Shown here piece after piece: positions 45,269 to 57,077 of a stretch of 64,000 nucleotides of DNA. The stretch's first letter is position 1. The number at the start of each line of letters is the position of its first letter. The notes beneath the pieces were generated by a model. It did not search any database and had not been told where the DNA came from. It saw nothing but the letters and a program-made list of their open reading frames with translations. The stretch spans positions 313,501-377,500 of the forward strand of contig JAJGOT010000289.1 of NCBI GenBank assembly GCA_022457155.1, given 5' to 3'. A program made the translations under genes and the position numbers. This stretch comes from Cladopsammia gracilis (Eukaryota; Cnidaria; Anthozoa; Scleractinia; Dendrophylliidae).

Positions 45269-46100
45269 TGGTGAAATTTGCACAGCGTTTCCCCTAACAA
45301 CATTTTCGAGCAAAAATTTAACAGACTTACCCGTAAAGAAATTCCCGCCAAAAACAGTTGCATACTCCACATCGTGCAAAAACTGCGAAAATTTTTTTAC
45401 AACTTCCCTATTGCAGAAAGATTTAAGTCGAGTGCAGTCCATTTCTTGCTTAAAGAAAAATAACTTTTCGATTCTTGCACGAGTTGGTGTATACATATTA
45501 CTAAGGTTAAAAGCAACATGGCAAGCTATAAGTCTCTAAATGATTTTTTTTTAATGTCCAATTCGAATTTCACTTTTAACCGATTTGTAATTTGCCATAT
45601 TGCCCCTACAAGATCTTTTTTTTAGCCGTAAAATTCTTGTTTGTAGCACAGACAAAAATGGCCGATGTTTTTTTCGAAAAAGCCTCCCATAAAAACTTTG
45701 ACCCACAAAGTATTAACATTTTGGTTGGACCAAGTTGTAATGTAATTGAACAATTTTGATCATAAAGTAACAATCTACTTCCAAATTTATCCATAATTTC
45801 TTAACTATAACTATATTTCAAAAATCAGCTTCTTGGATTGTTTTGATCTGTGCTACATCAAGATAGACTGATAAAGATCTTATCTACTTAAATTAACAAT
45901 AATAAGCCCAATGTCTGGTTCTAAAATACCATTTTTTGTTCCCACCGAAACAAGTCTACATTTTTTAATGTGAATAGAATACAAAAGTTATACAGACCAC
46001 AATAAACACAAAGTCCTCTTTTTTTCAGTTATTTTTTTGAAATGTTAATTTAATAGTCGTTCTATAAACAACTGAAAAGAAATCGAAGTAATATATGTTT
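45269..46100. other. Non-coding stretch, nothing recognised
   Basis: AT-rich. Another CCCGCCAAAA occurs near 45346. No gene supported. Confidence 0.4.
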
Positions 46101-46112
46101 AATTACAAAGAA

Positions 46113-46559
46113 ATACATAGACAAGTAAAAACAAGCGATATAATGTCCCGACGTTTCAGCGACCTCATGACACCATTATCAAGGGTACAAATGAGAATAA
46201 AATAAACAAATGCGAGTTCAAGAGTAATAACTAATTTACATAGCGGAGGTGGCTACACAAATATTTTAGCACGGATAGAATCCGTTTGCACATTCAAACT
46301 CGGTGTTAATTGTTTGATGTAAAGCATCTTGCAATTTGATTGTCTAGTCAACGAGATGCTTTACATCAAACAATTAACACCGAGTTTGAATGTGCAAACG
46401 GATTCTATCCGTGCTAAAATATTTGTGTAGCCACCTCCGCTATGTAAATTAGTTATTACTCTTGAACTCGCATTTGTTAATTTTATTCTCATTTGTACCC
46501 TTGATAATGGTGTCATGAGGTCGCTGAAACGTCGGGACATTATATCGCTTGTTAATACG
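46113..46559. mobile_element. Inverted pair of Penelope-like termini with target duplication
   Basis: A 447-bp insertion flanked by the 12-bp duplication AATTACAAAGAA at 46101-46112 and 46560-46571. Arms 46130-46329 and 46354-46553 are each 200 bp and, by eye, differ at one base (AATAAAC against AATTAAC), around a 24-bp loop. Outer arm phrases CCTTGATAATGGTGTCATGA and GAAACGTCGGGAC are Penelope-like terminal sequences with a degenerate hammerhead core. No coding region lies between the arms. Confidence 0.75.
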
Positions 46560-46673
46560 AATTACAAAGAAGCCAAATTTTTTAGATCGCGAATGATCTT
46601 TTTTCTCTTTTCTTTCGTGAAAACATCTAATAAGCTTACACAAACTAACTCGTTAGGAAAAATAATTTTGGAG

Positions 46674-49061
46674 GCGTAAAAAACAACATCGGCCTAAACG
46701 TATTTTTACCATTAGATGACTAACTCAAATCCTTTTTCAGTTTCTCTACAAAATTTGTATATCTGGCAAAAAGTAACGAATACTAATGTGCAATTAATGG
46801 TTATGGATTTGATTTACATCTGATTCAGTTCTCTACTGCATAACTCCAGTAAAAACTAAAATGATTGCTATCCAATATTTCAAACATCTGATAATGAGTA
46901 ATAAAATTTTCACCTAAAGCTAATATTTTGAACTACTAATTCGGTTTTCCAAGTGTCTTGTCAAAACAACACAATTTCAACCGATTTTGCTCTCCGGGAA
47001 ATGGAGGAAAATTTACCGACTGGATTTATGATCGTTCTAAACTGTGTTTCTATTGAGAAAATGTTCAGCTTTATTGTGTACTGTAAATGGCCAAAATATA
47101 TCGACTTGATTAAAACTATGTTAAATGTTTTAATAACTAATAATTGATGGGTCGAGGAGGCCTTTGTGCGTTTTCAGTTTCTTTACCAAATTCTATATGT
47201 TGAATATATTCACAAACTAATATTTTTCGGGCAAAAATAATTCTATCATGAATCAAATTCGTGAATTAAATACTATTGATTTGATCTACATCTGATACAG
47301 TTCTCCGTCGATTGCGTAACTCCAACAAAAACTAAAGTAATTGCTATCCAATATTTTCAAGTTTCTGAAACTGAGTAATACATTTTACACCTAAAGCTAA
47401 TTCTTTGAACAACTGATTTGATTTTATCTGATTGTTCTCCATCGTGTATCAAGTGCCCAAACAACGTTAACGCAAAAACAATGTCAACAAAGAAAACTAA
47501 ATCATGATTGCTATCGACTATTTTTCCAAGTGTCTGGTTAAAACAACGCATTTACCCAATTGAATTATAATCGTCCTTTAAAACTGTGTATCTGTTGGAA
47601 AAGCTAATCTTAGTTGTGTAAATTGGCCAAAATACATCGACTCAGTTTATGATCGTTCTAAACATGGTTTCTATGTTTTTGGTGTCAAATGACATACCTC
47701 ACTTTCAATACAGATCAAAAATCACAAGCGTTAGCAATACGATTGGTGATGAAAAGTTTGCTAAGTATTGAAATAAGTAATCATATTGATGGGTCAAGCA
47801 GGCTATCAAGTTTTCCCCTTTGGGACAAAAATTTAATCTGTTATTTAGTTGATGCACTGAACATAAATCATGCAAGTTTTAAATGAAGGAAACTTATTAT
47901 ATGTATTGGAATTCGCAAGCCCAATTAAGGCAACCTAACGGTAAGGAATGCACAAAGGTGTTAATTGAGATATTGTTGAATCCGTCCACCTCATTGGCTA
48001 AAACATGTAAATCTACCATCACTTAATCAGGTTGTGCATTTATTTTTGCCCAGTTTAGAAATTGGTTCCCTTTTAGATTTTTTAGTGAAAACTATCCCGA
48101 GTTTTAATGCAACGAAAATTCTATGTGGGGAACATGTAAAATTAGAAGCCTTTCTTGGCCATTGTTTTGGAGTTTTACGATTGGATGAAATCTTGTAGCA
48201 CAACAGAACCATCACTTTAAAATAAAGTTCCAGTACATTTTATATAAAAACATGTTGTCCATGTGTTGATGTATTCTCAGTAGGGGAAAGCGAAATGCCG
48301 CGGAACAATAGATCATTGCCTAGTTCTTACACGCATTGTTAATTAACCAACAAATGTGAATAAATACTGATTTGATTTACATCTGATTCAGTTCTCCATC
48401 GATTGTGTAACTCCAACAAAAACTAAAGTAATTGCTATCGAATATTTTCAAGTGTCTAAAATTCGACCTGAAGCAAATTTGATTTCATCTCATTTATTTC
48501 TCCAATATGAACAAATAATTAAGTCAAAATTGCTATCGATTTTTTTTTTCTAATCTCTGGTCAAAACAACACAGTTTGCATCTGATTTTGCTCTCAGTTC
48601 TATAAAATGGACAAAATACATCGACTCAATTTATGATCGTCCTAAAACCCGAGTATTCATTATCAAGGAAAACTACACACAAAGTCGAAAAAACTTTACT
48701 TTCTTTGTTCATACTTTTTCTTTTTTTTGGTGTCAACAAAAATCACAAGCGTTAGCAAGACAATTGGTGATGAAAACTTTGCTAAGTATTTTCGTACAAG
48801 GAATAATTCATGGGGCCAGTTGGCTATTTCGTTTTTAAGTTTCACCGTTTTGGAATAAAGCTCTAATGTATCATGCTCTGGACAAAAATTATGCAAGTTT
48901 TAACATCGACTGCGCGTCTCTGAAATATGACTGAATACAAACGTTCCTTGATTGGATTTCAATGGCTACGCCTTAAACCGCAGCTTCAGATTTGGAGATC
49001 AGACCTTTCAAATGAAAACATCTTTTTAACAGTACAGCATAATACATGTAAATCTTGTTTA
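46674..49061 (+). repeat. 2.39-kb tandem duplication, copy 1
   Basis: Collinear with 49062-52661 at an offset of 2388 bp and high identity by eye. Within the unit, a diverged module (TTGATTTACATCTGATTCAG, then AACTCCAACAAAAACTAAAG) recurs near 46808, 47279 and 48371. Short minus-strand frames are conserved between copies only because the DNA is duplicated. At 48523-48540 it keeps TTAAGTCAAAATTGCTATCG without insertion. Confidence 0.85.
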
Positions 49062-51006
49062 GCGTAAAAAAATACATCGTCCTAAACGTATTTTTACCAT
49101 TAGATGACTTTAACTCAAATCCTTTTTCAGTTTCTCTACAAAAGTTGTATATCTTGAGTACATCTGGCAAAAAGTAACCAATACTAATGTGCAATTAATG
49201 GCTATGGATTTGATTTACATCTGATTCAGTTCTCCACTGCATAACTCCAGTAAAAACTAAAGTTATTGCTATCCAATATTTCAAACATCTGAAAATGAAT
49301 AATAAAAATTTCACCTAAAGCTAATATTTTGAACAACTACTTCGGTTTTCCAAGTATCTTGTTAAAACAACACAATTTCAACCGATTTTGCTCTCCGGGA
49401 AATAGCGGAAAATTTACCGACTGGATTTATGATCGTTCTAAACTGTGTTTCTATTGAGAAAATGTTCAGCTTTATTGTGTACTGTAAATGGCCAAAATAT
49501 ATCGACTTGATTAAAACTATGCTAAATGTTTTAATAACTAATAATTGATGGGTCGAGGAGGCCTTTGTGCGTTTTCAGTTTCTTTACCAAATTCTATATG
49601 TTGAATATATTCACAAAGTAATATTTTTCGGGCAAAAATAATTATATCATGAATCAAATTCGTGAATTAAATACTATTGATTTGATCTACATCTGATTCA
49701 GTTCTCCGTCGATTGCGTAACTCCAACAAAAACTAAAGTAATTGCTATCCAATATTTTCAGTTATCTGAAACTGAGTAATACATTTTACACCTAAAGCTA
49801 ATTCTTTGAACAACTGATTTGATTTCATCTGATTGTTCTCCATCGTGTATCAAGTGCCCAAACAACGTTAACGCAAAAACAATGTCAACAAAGAAAACTA
49901 AATCATGATTGCTATCGACTATTTTTCCAAGTGTCTGGTTAAAACAACGCATTTACCCAATTGAATTATGATCGTCCTTTAAAACTGTGTATCTGTTGGA
50001 AAAGCTAATCTTAGTTGTGTAAATTGGCCAAAATACATCGACTCAGTTTATGATCGTTCTAAACATGGTTTCTATGTTTTTGGTGTCAAATGACATACCT
50101 CACTTTCAATACAGATCAAAAATCACAAGCGTTAGCAATACGATTGGTGATGAAAACTTTGCTAAGTATTGTAATAAGTAATCATATTGATGGGTCAAGC
50201 AGGCTATCAAGTTTTCCCCTTTGGGACAAAAATTTAATCTGTTATTTAGTTTTGATGCACTGAACATAAGTCATGCAAGTTTTAAATGAAGGAAACGTAA
50301 TATATGTACTGGAATTCGCAAGCCCAATTAACAAGGCAACCTAACGGTAAGGAATGCACAAAGGTGTTAATTGTGATTTTGTTGAATCCGTCCACCTCAT
50401 TAGCTAAAACATGAAAATCTACCATCACTTAATCAGGTAGTGCATTTATTTTTGCTCAGTTTACAAATTGGTTCCCTTTTAGTTTTTTTAGTGAAAACTA
50501 TCCCGAGTTTTAATGCAACGAAAATTCTATGTGGGGAACATGTAAAATTAGAAGCCTTTCTTGGCCATTGTTTTGGAGTTTTACGATTGGATGAAATCTT
50601 GTAGCACAACAGAACCATCACTTTAAAATAAAGTTCCAGTACATTTTATATAAAAACATGTTGTCCATGTGTTGATGTATTCTCAGTAGGGGAAAGCGAA
50701 ATGCCGCGGAACAATAGAACATTGCCAAGTTCTTACACGCATTGTTACTTAGCCAACAGAAATGTGAATAAATACTGATTTGATTTACATCTGATTCAGT
50801 TCTCCATCGATTGTGTAACTCCAACAAAAACTAAAGTAATTGCTATCGAATATTTTCAAGTATCTAAAATTCGACCTGAAGCAAATTTGATTTCATCTCA
50901 TTTATTTCTCCAATATTCCAATATGAACAGATAATTAAGTCAAAACTGGTCTGTTGTTTGTGATCGTCCGGGTGAGTAGTTCTGAAAAGAACTGTTGTTG
51001 TTGACA

Positions 51007-51053
51007 ATGACTGACGTTTCGACAACCTGAGCGGAAGTCATCTTCAGAGTCAT
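51007..51053 (-). ncRNA. Hammerhead ribozyme motif, left arm of PLE 1
   Basis: The minus-strand copy of the same motif: stem I arms at 51048-51053 and 51007-51012, core CTGAAGA complement at 51041-51047, GAAAC-GTC complement at 51013-51020. It is sense to the endonuclease and downstream of it. The two motifs face each other in inverted orientation. Confidence 0.65.
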
Positions 51054-51259
51054 GTGACTTGTGAATGGTCAGTTGATGTTATATACATCTGGTTATAACT
51101 GTCATTGGTCAGTTTAGCCGTGATGTTATTGGCTGTAGAGACTCAAGTCAGTGATAGGTGCGTTTCGATCCGTGTATTGTTAGTGTAATTTCTGTAGTCG
51201 TATTGTTAGTCAAATTTGTCAGTGAGTTCAGTCTATTGTTCGTCTGTTTTGTTGACAAG

Positions 51260-51946
51260 TCATTTGTAAGCCGCAGGTAGCTGTTGGTATCTGTTCAGTG
51301 GTGTCTGTTCTAAGTTAGTAAACCAACTTTCTAGAGTGAGCCGTTTGTAGTAGTCCGTACTGTAGGTAACGCATTCGGCAGAGTCCCAGTCAATTCTGTG
51401 ATTCGTGCGTAAATGGTGTTCAGCAATGTGATTGTTGATGTCACCATTTTTTGTCGCCCGTTTGTGTTCAGTTAGTCGTATGTTCAGATTCCTGCCAGTC
51501 TCACCGATGTAAGAGGCCTGGCAGTCGCAGCATTTGATCTTGTATACTGCTCCTTGTCTGTCGTTAGGTTCGTCCTTGTCTTTAACGTTTGTGAGAAGCT
51601 GTCGTAAAGTAGTAATGGGTTTGTGAGCGACACGGATGTTGTAAGGTTGTAAGATCCGTGCAATAGTCTCAGAAGTGCCCTTGATGTAGGGTATTGTCGC
51701 TGTGGTGACAGGTTTTGCGTTAGTTGTGTCAGATTCGTTGTTTTTGTAAACATTGCGTTTAACAAAGTCTCGGTTGTAGTTGTTCTTACTGAAAACGTTG
51801 TCAAGGTACTTGGTTTCGTCGGTTAGGCTGTCAGGTGAATCGCAAACTAGTTGCGCTCGTCTTGTCAAAGTTCGTATGGTCGTCGCTTTGTGAGATGTAG
51901 GGTTGTACGATGACTGGTCTAGTAATCTGTCGGCTAAACTGACCAA
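51260..51946 (-). CDS. GIY-YIG endonuclease C-terminal part of a Penelope-like polyprotein
   Basis: 228 codons open with no internal stop. The first codon is TTG inside the inverted arm, so the true N-terminus (RT) is missing. Residues 4-36 are the RT-endonuclease linker (DRLLDQSSYNPTSHKATTIR, then RRAQLVCDS). Residues 134-160 hold the GIY-YIG core: VYKIKCCDC (three Cys), YIGETGRNLNIRL, TEHKR. His residues 173-183 and E206 in LESWF complete the expected metal and catalytic set. In an active element this domain nicks the target DNA for target-primed reverse transcription. Here no RT partner lies on the copy. Intact frame suggests a fairly recent insertion. Confidence 0.8.
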   Translation of the reverse strand: MVSLADRLLDQSSYNPTSHKATTIRTLTRRAQLVCDSPDSLTDETKYLDNVFSKNNYNRDFVKRNVYKNNESDTTNAKPVTTATIPYIKGTSETIARILQPYNIRVAHKPITTLRQLLTNVKDKDEPNDRQGAVYKIKCCDCQASYIGETGRNLNIRLTEHKRATKNGDINNHIAEHHLRTNHRIDWDSAECVTYSTDYYKRLTLESWFTNLEQTPLNRYQQLPAAYK

Positions 51947-51997
51947 TGACAGTTATAACCAGATGTACATAACATCAACTGACCATTCACAATTCAC

Positions 51998-52044
51998 ATG
52001 ACTCTGAAGATGACTTCCGCTCAGGTTGTCGAAACGTCAGTCAT
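51998..52044 (+). ncRNA. Hammerhead ribozyme motif, right arm of PLE 1
   Basis: Stem I ATGACT (51998-52003) pairs perfectly with AGTCAT (52039-52044). Core CTGAAGA (C-U-G-A-N-G-A, 52004-52010), a stem II region with GAC/GTC and CC/GG pairs (52012-52030), GAAA (52031-52034), a minimal stem III A-C/G-U and cleavage triplet GTC ending at 52038. Such short stem III hammerheads are known from Penelope-like termini and are thought to act best as dimers. It is antisense to the endonuclease. Confidence 0.65.
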
Positions 52045-52580
52045 TGTCAACAACAACAGTTCTTTTCAGAACTACACTCACCCGGACGATCACAAACAAC
52101 AGACCACTGATACTCCTGGGTTCAAACCATTTACAATGTTAAGTCAAAACTGCTATCGATTTTTTCAAGTCTCTGGTCAAAACAACACAGTTTGCATCTG
52201 ATTTTGCTCTCAGTTCTATAAAATGGACAAAATACATCGACTCAATTTATGATCGTCCTAAAACCTTAGTATTCATTATCAAGAAAAACTACACACAAAG
52301 TCGAAAAAACTTTGCTTTCTTTGTTGATACTTTTTCGTCTTTTTTTGGTGTTAGCAAGACAATTGGTGATGAAAACTTTGCTAAGTATTTTCGTACAAGG
52401 AATAATTCATGGGGCCAGTTGGCTATTTCGTTTTCAAGTTTCACCGTTTTGGAATAAAGATCTAATGTATCATGCTCTGGACATAAATCATGCAAGTTTT
52501 AACATCGACAGCGCGTCTTTGAAATATGACTGAATACAAACGTTCCTTGATTGGATTTCAGTGTCTACGCCTTAAACCGC

Positions 52581-52842
52581 AACCTCAGATTTGGAGATCA
52601 GGCCTTTCAAATGAAAACATCTTTTTGACAGTACAGCAAAATACATGTAAATCTTGTTTAGTTCATGTTGTTCAAAAACGGTAAGGGTGCTATTCTTTGT
52701 TATTTTCTGCAACCTCAGATTTGGAGATCAGACCTTTCAAATGAAAACATCTTTTTGACAGTACAGCAAAATACATGTAAATCTTGTTTAGTTCATGTTG
52801 TTCAAAAACCGTAAGGGTGCTATTCTTTGTCATTTTCTGCAA
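52581..52842 (+). repeat. 130-bp tandem duplication
   Basis: AACCTCAGATTTGGAGATCA to TCTTTGTYATTTTCTGC is repeated at 52581 and 52711 with few differences. A third copy lies near 54347. Confidence 0.75.
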
Positions 52843-53008
52843 TGTGATTTTAAATTAATAACAGAATACAAGCTCAAAATAAATTTTCCACACGGTCAGT
52901 AAATAAAAGTTTGACCAATCGGATTTCAGTATTCTTATTTCTTCCAAAAACTTCAGCCGATAATTTCTCGAAAATGCAATTTATAAAAATCTTGGAGCAC
53001 CGTCAACT

Positions 53009-53172
53009 ATGAGTATGACCAAGACCGTTTTGAAAACGAACGTTTAGATTTTTGACTTCTTGACACGATTTCAATTAAACTCACTTCATCTCACTTCAGT
53101 CTATCTCTTTATGTGAAAAAGTAAGTCTCCTAGTTCAGTTTTTTTTTTACAGCGGCGTATAAAGTGTTCAAA
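53009..53172 (+). repeat. Leader module of the 106-bp arrays (copy 1)
   Basis: GAGTATGACCAAGACCGTTT through CTCACTTCATCTCACTTCAG to TTACAGCGGCGTATAAAGTG precedes array 1. Other copies lie at about 53857-54010 and 54651-54810. Confidence 0.7.
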
Positions 53173-53745
53173 CTAAATCCTAAAGTGTGACCATTCAAAT
53201 GAAAGCTATTGAGCAGTACTTTCCTGTGGTACTGTTTATTATGCTGTACAAGGTGGTTCTAACTTTTGACTCTGCGGATGAAATCCTAAAGTGTGACCAT
53301 TCAAATTAAAACTATTGATCAAGTACTTTCCTATGGTACCGTTTATTACGCTGTACAAGGTGGTTCTAACTTTTGACTCTGTGGATGAAATCCTTAAGTG
53401 TGGCCATTCAAATGAAAGCTATTGAGCAGTACTTTCCTGTGGTACTGTTTATTATGCTGTACAAGGTGGTTCTAACTTGACTCTGTGGATGAAATCCTAT
53501 GGAGTGACCATATTCAAATCAAAGCTATGAAGAAACACTTTCCTGTTGTACTGTTTATTACGCTGTACAAGGTGGTTCTAACGTTTGAGTCTGTGGATGA
53601 AACCCCAAAGTGTGACCATTCAAATGAAAGCTACTGAGCAGTACGTTCTTGTGGTACTCAGGTTTAGTATGCTGTACAACCTGGTTCTGATTTTTAATTC
53701 TGTGGGCAAAATCCTAAAGTGTGACCATTCAAAATATTATTCAAT
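53173..53745 (+). repeat. 106-bp tandem array 1
   Basis: About five units. Fragments of the unit are TGAAATCCTAAAGTGTGACC, ATTCAAATGAAAGCTATTGA, GCAGTACTTTCCTGTGGTAC and GCTGTACAAGGTGGTTCTAA. AGTAC and GTACT form a small dyad within each unit. The period is not a multiple of three, so the open frames across it are short and shift. Ends in the tail module (53726-53851). Confidence 0.85.
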
Positions 53746-54810
53746 GAAACCTCTTCGGAAGTACTTAGTTTATAATCCATTTTCCAGCCAATTGATAAAT
53801 CTACGACTGATGTGTAACGTTCCCTCAGAAACTATCAGTAAACTTAGAAAATTTTTGAGTATGACCAAGACCGTTTTGAAAACGAACGTTTAGATTTTTG
53901 ATTTCTTGGCACGATTTCAATTAAACTCACTTCATCTCACTTCAGTCTATCTCTTTATGTGAAAAAGTAAGTCTCCTGGTTCAGTTATTTTACAGCGGCG
54001 TATTAAGTGTTCAAACTAAGAACGTATCACCATTGAAAGCTATTGGAAACTCCAATCGAACCACCTTAAGTTCTCGCGTGATTGCACAATTTAACTTAGG
54101 CGAAACAATAGACGTCAGCCCCTTTAGCTATCCTGACTCATTACCAACGCAGAATTTTAGCATTTCCATCGTTTAAAACGCTGAAAACAGCAGACAAGTA
54201 TCAAGGGCATCAAAACTAATGATTTACAGCACTTTTGCTTCAAAAAGATCAAACTTCAAAACTCGTTGTTCATTTACAGCGTCTTTGAAATATGACTGAA
54301 TACAAATGTTCCTTGATTGGATTTCAATGTCTACGCCTTAAACCGCAACCTCGGATTTGGAGATCAGACCTTTCAAATGAAAACATCTTTTTGACAGTAC
54401 AGCAAAATACATGTTAATCTTGTTTAGTTCATGTTGTTCAAAAACCTTAAGGGTGCTATTCTTTGTCATTTTCTGCAACGTGATCTAAAAGGTATAACAG
54501 AGAATACAAGCTCAAAATAAATTTTCCACACGGTCAGTATAAATAAAAGTTTGATCAATCGGATTTCAGTATTCTTATTTCTTCCAAAAACTTCAGCCGA
54601 TAATTTCTCGAAAATGCAATTTATAAAAATCTTGGAGCACCGTCAACTATGAGTATGACCAAGACCGTTTTGAAAACGAACGTTTAGATTTTTGACTTCT
54701 TGACACGATTTCAATTAAACTCACTTCATCTCACTTCAGTCTATCTCTTTATGTGAAAAAGTAAGTCTCCTGGTTCAGTTTTTTTTACAGCGGCGTATAA
54801 AGTGTTCAAA

Positions 54811-55905
54811 CTAAATCCTAAAGTGTGACCATTCAAATGAAAGCTATTGAGCAGTATATTACTGTGGTACTGTTTATTATGCTGTACAAGGTGATTCGAA
54901 CTTTTGAGTCTGTGGATGAAATCCTTAAGTGTGACCATTCAAATGAAAGCTATTGAGCAGTACTTTCCTGTGGTACTGTTTATTATGCTGTACAAGGTGG
55001 TTCTAACTTTTGACACTGCGGATGAAATCCTAAAGTGTGACCATTCAAATAAAAGCTATTGAGTAGTACTTTCTTATGCTACCGTTTATTACGCTGTACA
55101 AGGTTGTTCTAACTTTTGACTCTGTGGATGAAATCCTTAAGAGTGGCCATTCAAATGAAAGCTATTGAGCAGTACTTTCCTGTGGTACTGTTTATTATGC
55201 TGTACAAGGTGGTTCTAACTTTTGAGTCTGTGGATGAAATCCTTAAGAGTGGCCATTCAAATGAAACCTATTGAGCAGTACTTTCCTGTGGTACTGTTTA
55301 GTATGCTGTACAAGGTGGTTCTAACTTTTGACTCTGTTGATGAAATCCTTAAGTGTGGCCATTCAAATGAAACCTATTGAGCAGTACTTTCCTGTGGTAC
55401 TGTTTAGTATGCTGTACAAGGTGGTTCTAACTTTTGACTCTGTTGATGAAATCCTTAAGTGTGGCCATTCAAATGAAAGCTATTGAGCAGTACTTTCTTA
55501 TGCTACCGTTTATTACGCTGTACAAGGTGGTTCTAACTTTTGACTCTGTGGATGAAATCCTTAAGTGTGGCCATTCAAATGAAAGCTATTGAGCAGTACT
55601 TTCCTGTGGTACTGTTTATTATGCTGTACAAGGTGGTTCTAACTTTTGACTCTGTGGATGAAATCCTAAAGAGTGACCATATTCAAATCAAAGCTATTAA
55701 GAAACACTTTCCTGCTGTACTGTTTATTACGCTGTACAAGGTGGTTCTAACGTTTCAGTCTGTGGATGAAACCCCAAAGTGTGACCATTCAAATGAAAGC
55801 TACAGAGCAGTACGTTCTTGTGGTACTCAGGTTTATTATGCTGTACAACGTGGTTCTGATTTTTAACTCTGTGGGCAAAATCCTAAAGTGTGACCATTCA
55901 AAATA
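54811..55905 (+). repeat. 106-bp tandem array 2
   Basis: About ten units of the same 106-bp repeat, preceded by the leader module and followed by the tail module at about 55893-56040 (TATAATCCATTTTCCAGCCA, CTATCAGTAAACTTAGAAAA). Confidence 0.85.
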
Positions 55906-56040
55906 TTATTCAATGAAACCTCTTCGGAAGTACTTAGTTTATAATCCATTTTCCAGCCAATTGATAAATCTACGACTGATGTGTGACGTTCCCTCAGAAA
56001 CTATCAGTAAACTTAGAAAATTTTGTCAGCCACCATTTTA

Positions 56041-56664
56041 GCAAACAAGTATCAAGGGCATCAAAACTACATGATTTACAGCACTTTTGTTTCAAAAAGA
56101 TCAAACTTCAAAACTTGTTGTTCATTTACAGCACGACTACGGTAAGTAAAATAAACTGGTGACCTATACGTTTAGTATGTTTTGTAGCGCTGTTTTGTAG
56201 GAAAAGCTCTCAAAAACTAACGATGGAAAAAGCGGAGTTTTATCTAGAATCGCTGAAGAAAAGCACTTAGATCAAATCTTTTAAGAATTTTAATAATCGA
56301 AAACACACTTTTCAATGCGAAATCCTTTTCTAGTTTTGTTTTTGTGATCTGTATAACGGTTCAATTTAATTGTAATTATCTACGCTTCCCAAACCAGACA
56401 TTAGGGTTTCATAAACTAAGCTACAGAGACGACAAGAGAACATAGACCCTTCAGATAGTTGATTGTTTCTAACACCCTTTTTGCTCCCAAAAAGCCGAAG
56501 TTCAAAAAGCATTTTGTTTCCGTTGTGGAAAACAAATTCACGATGAACAATCATTTTCTTGGATTTGAAAGATTACGTTGAAAATCAGATGTTGTTTGCA
56601 TCGAAGAAGTCTATGTTCTCTTGTTGAACAACTAATCGATCGATGATGCAAAGCTGTGAATTAG
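56041..56664. other. Non-coding stretch, nothing recognised
   Basis: No supported coding, RNA or repeat feature. Confidence 0.4.
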
Positions 56665-56869
56665 TAAGGTGGCACTGCCAATCGTAAACATCGAGAAAAA
56701 TTTCTTCTTACAATTACTTTTATATCTTTGCGATCCTGGGTTGTGAAATAATTTTAAACAACTTTCTAAAAATTTGATCAGTATATTTGTGAATAGACTT
56801 AATTTGTTTGTTTCCAGCGGTAATTTGCAAAATGGAATGATAACTAAATTTCCAGCTAGTGCCACCTTA
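56665..56869. mobile_element. Short MITE with TAAGGTGGCAC ends
   Basis: Left TAAGGTGGCACT and right AGTGCCACCTTA are inverted; the ends resemble the TTAA-target AAGGTGGCTCC family. About 205 bp, non-coding. Confidence 0.55.
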
Positions 56870-57077
56870 ATAATATCACCACCTTGCGCCAACTGACAGT
56901 ATTACTATGGTAACCAAGGGCACTGATGGAAGGAGACCTTGAGCGATCACGAGCTATTGGATACGATTATTTTGACTCAATAACTGCAGATAGTTCACGG
57001 TGGAGTAATATCTTTGAGCGAGTTGCTTGCATTAAGTACTCAGTCCTACGACTTTCGTTTTCTTCAGTTGTCTGTCG

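Larger units (their letters stand above)
50949..52138 (-). mobile_element. Truncated Penelope-like element (PLE 1) with inverted ends
   Basis: Inserted between copies of TTAAGTCAAAACTG at 50935-50948 and 52139-52152. Coding strand is minus. It contains the linker and GIY-YIG endonuclease but lacks the reverse transcriptase. Arms of about 174 bp, 50947-51120 and 51931-52104, are inverted copies; both contain a hammerhead core. Beyond the right arm 34 bp more (CTCCTGGGTTCAAACCATTT, ending ACAATG) match the terminus of PLE 2. This is the head-inverted arrangement and 5' truncation typical of Penelope-like insertions. Confidence 0.85.
49062..52661 (+). repeat. 2.39-kb tandem duplication, copy 2 (interrupted)
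   Basis: Same sequence as copy 1 plus a 1204-bp gain at 50935-52152 (Penelope-like insertion and its 14-bp target duplication). The last part (from GATTTGGAGATCAG) is further repeated at 52711 with a 130-bp period, and again near 54350. Confidence 0.85.

Noticed and set aside
46130..46553. Assembly foldback artefact instead of a real palindrome
   Set aside because: A 12-bp duplication flanks the structure and the arms carry a recognised retroelement terminus, which favours a real insertion. Not fully excluded without reads.
47357..49952. Conserved 64-residue minus-strand protein in two copies (47357-47551 and 49758-49952)
   Set aside because: Both lie at the same position of the 2388-bp tandem duplication; identity reflects recent DNA duplication, not selection.
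51260..51946. Host GIY-YIG (SLX1-like) nuclease gene
   Set aside because: The linker sequence, inverted ends, target duplication and ribozyme motifs identify it as part of a Penelope-like element.
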